NCBI GenBank assembly: GCA_947454695.1
Contig: CANGMW010000134.1
Coordinates: 1 to 7,146, forward strand
Length of the DNA: 7,146 nucleotides
Origin: Comamonadaceae bacterium
GTDB lineage: Bacteria; Pseudomonadota; Gammaproteobacteria; Burkholderiales; Burkholderiaceae_C
Reading direction: 5' to 3'
The notes below the pieces were generated by a model, which was not told the origin of the DNA, did not search any database, and saw nothing but the letters and a program-made list of their open reading frames with translations. Shown piece by piece: positions 6,305 to 7,146 of this stretch; position 1 is the first letter of the stretch, and each line of letters opens with the position of its first letter. Both the position numbers and the translations under genes were made by a program.

Positions 6305-7146
6305 CTAGTCTGCTTGTCGCGCCCGCGCCTCTTCCTGCAAGCGCAACACGCGCCGCTGGACTTTGCCGGTGGTGGTCATGGGCAGGGCGTCCACAAACTC
6401 AATCTCTTTGGGGTACTCATAGGGCGCGAGCTTGCCCTTCACATGCTGCTGCAACTCGGCCACCAGCTGCGCGTCCCACACGGCGGCCTGGGCCTGGGCA
6501 CGCTGGGCCAGCGCCTGCGCCGTGAGCACCACATAGGCCTTGACCAGCGCACCACGCTCACGGTCAGGCTTGGGCACCACGGCTGCATTGGCCACGCTGG
6601 CGTGTTTGACCAGGCAGTTCTCGATCTCGCCCGGGCCGATGCGGTAGCCCGCGGCCTTAAAGACATCATCAGTGCGGCCCTGGTACCAGAGGTAGCCCTG
6701 CGCGTCGCGCACGGCCAGATCACCGGTGCGGCACCAGTCGCCGGTGAATTTCTCGCGGGTGGCTTTGTCGTTTTTCCAGTAACCCAAAAAGAAAATCGGG
6801 TCGGGGTCGCCATGCACATCCAAGCGGTTGAGCGCCACATCGCCCGGCACCCCCACCGGGCATTCACGCCCCTGCTCATCAATCACCGCCACCCGGTGAC
6901 CCGGATAGCCCTTGCCCATGCTGCCCGGCCGCGCAGGCCAGCCCACACCGCCGTCGCCGGGCCGCCCCAAGGCGACGGACACCCCCTCGGGGGGCAGCGA
7001 GGACACGCCAGTGCCGAGCGTGGGGGCCACACCACCGCCGAATTGCATCGCGCAATTGCCCACGATGTAGTTGATCTCGGTCTGGCCGAACATTTCATTG
7101 ACCGTCACGCCCAACTCCTGCTGGCAATAGGCAAACACCGCGTCGC
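6305..7146 (-). CDS. AMP-forming acyl-CoA synthetase, C-terminal part (5' end beyond window)
   Basis: The frame is open from the right edge to TAG at 6307-6305 and gives 279 residues, roughly the last half of an ANL-superfamily acyl-CoA synthetase. These enzymes activate a carboxylate as acyl-AMP and transfer it to CoA. Motifs in order: NEMFGQTEINYIVGNC (A5 region, fragment residues 16-31), PGSMGKGYPGHRVAVID (73-89), GYWKNDKATREKF (121-133), TGDLAVRDAQGYLWYQGRTDDV (A7/hinge, within 140-161), GYRIGPGEIE (A8, 166-175) and PMTTTGKVQRR (A10, catalytic Lys261). The style resembles medium-chain or acetyl/propionyl-type synthetases, but the substrate cannot be decided without the N-terminal half. 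Residues about 36-69, between GNCAMQF and PARPGSMG, form a Gly/Pro/Val-rich insertion not seen in the family as I know it, encoded by repeat-like DNA. A short Ala/Gln-rich stretch (about 209-232) precedes the C-terminal lobe. The reading frame is intact on both sides. Confidence 0.92.
   Translation of the reverse strand, partial: DAVFAYCQQELGVTVNEMFGQTEINYIVGNCAMQFGGGVAPTLGTGVSSLPPEGVSVALGRPGDGGVGWPARPGSMGKGYPGHRVAVIDEQGRECPVGVPGDVALNRLDVHGDPDPIFFLGYWKNDKATREKFTGDWCRTGDLAVRDAQGYLWYQGRTDDVFKAAGYRIGPGEIENCLVKHASVANAAVVPKPDRERGALVKAYVVLTAQALAQRAQAQAAVWDAQLVAELQQHVKGKLAPYEYPKEIEFVDALPMTTTGKVQRRVLRLQEEARARQAD
6938..7040. repeat. GC-rich palindromic repeat-like element inserted in frame in the acyl-CoA synthetase gene
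   Basis: This segment of about 100 bp codes for the extra 34 residues of the synthetase. Its ends form an imperfect inverted repeat, GGCCGCCCCA (6960-6969) against TGGGGGCC (7021-7028). Its middle holds a tight GC inverted repeat, CCCCTCGGGG (6973-6982), followed by GGCAGCGAGG and GAGCGTGGGG. From memory, very similar GC-rich units (GGCCGCCCCAAGGCGAC, CCCCCTCGGGGGGCAGCGA, GAGCGTGGGGGCC) recur between genes in Comamonadaceae genomes; I could not verify this here. There is only one copy in the window. CCACACC...GCCG direct repeats sit at 6943-6953 and 7027-7040. Confidence 0.6.
7041..7057. repeat. Short perfect inverted repeat beside the insertion
   Basis: AATTGC (7041-7046) and GCAATT (7052-7057) are separated by 5 bp, inside the codons for the NCAMQF stretch and directly next to the inserted element. 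It may be chance or part of the insertion target. Confidence 0.3.

Noticed and set aside
6883..7146. Possibility that the acyl-CoA synthetase is a pseudogene broken by the insertion
   Set aside because: No stop or frameshift arises. All motifs after the insert, including the catalytic lysine, are intact, so the gene is at least translatable.

Overview
The window looks like ordinary chromosomal DNA of a GC-rich betaproteobacterium, most likely order Burkholderiales and family Comamonadaceae (Rhodoferax/Polaromonas/Acidovorax-like). This rests on protein style, high GC with G/C-rich third codon positions, and a GC-rich palindromic repeat of a kind I remember from that family. No search could be run, so the taxonomy is inference. 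There is no rRNA, tRNA, CRISPR array, phage gene or insertion-sequence transposase.

Layout from left to right: murB (minus, only its last codons missing at the left edge) is divergent from yajQ (plus). yajQ is followed after 9 bp by a gene for a degenerate HD-GYP-type protein (plus). That gene converges, with a 2-bp gap, on a minus-strand pair ybaK-plsY, which make a Cys-tRNA(Pro) deacylase and a glycerol-3-phosphate acyltransferase. Divergent from ybaK is a plus-strand pair: a YebC/PmpR-family gene and a short YitT-family membrane protein gene. These converge on a minus-strand pair: the 3' part of an AMP-forming acyl-CoA synthetase gene (5' end beyond the right edge) and, downstream of it, a Tas-like aldo-keto reductase gene.

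Functionally this is a housekeeping mix: peptidoglycan precursor synthesis (MurB), phospholipid synthesis (PlsY), translation quality control (YbaK, perhaps the YebC protein), cyclic-di-GMP-linked signalling (YajQ, perhaps the HD-GYP-like neighbour), membrane and redox proteins, and acyl activation. The genes alternate in pairs, and every gap between genes is under 100 bp, so no large stretch lacks a gene.

I found no new multi-gene system. The most notable observation is an in-frame insertion of about 34 codons in the acyl-CoA synthetase, directly after its GQTE motif. It is made of GC-rich inverted-repeat DNA flanked by short direct repeats and looks like a dispersed palindromic element that has become coding. 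The second is that the HD-GYP-like protein beside the cyclic-di-GMP-binding YajQ lacks the HD dyad and the GYP motif but keeps the other metal-site residues, suggesting a non-catalytic or altered role.
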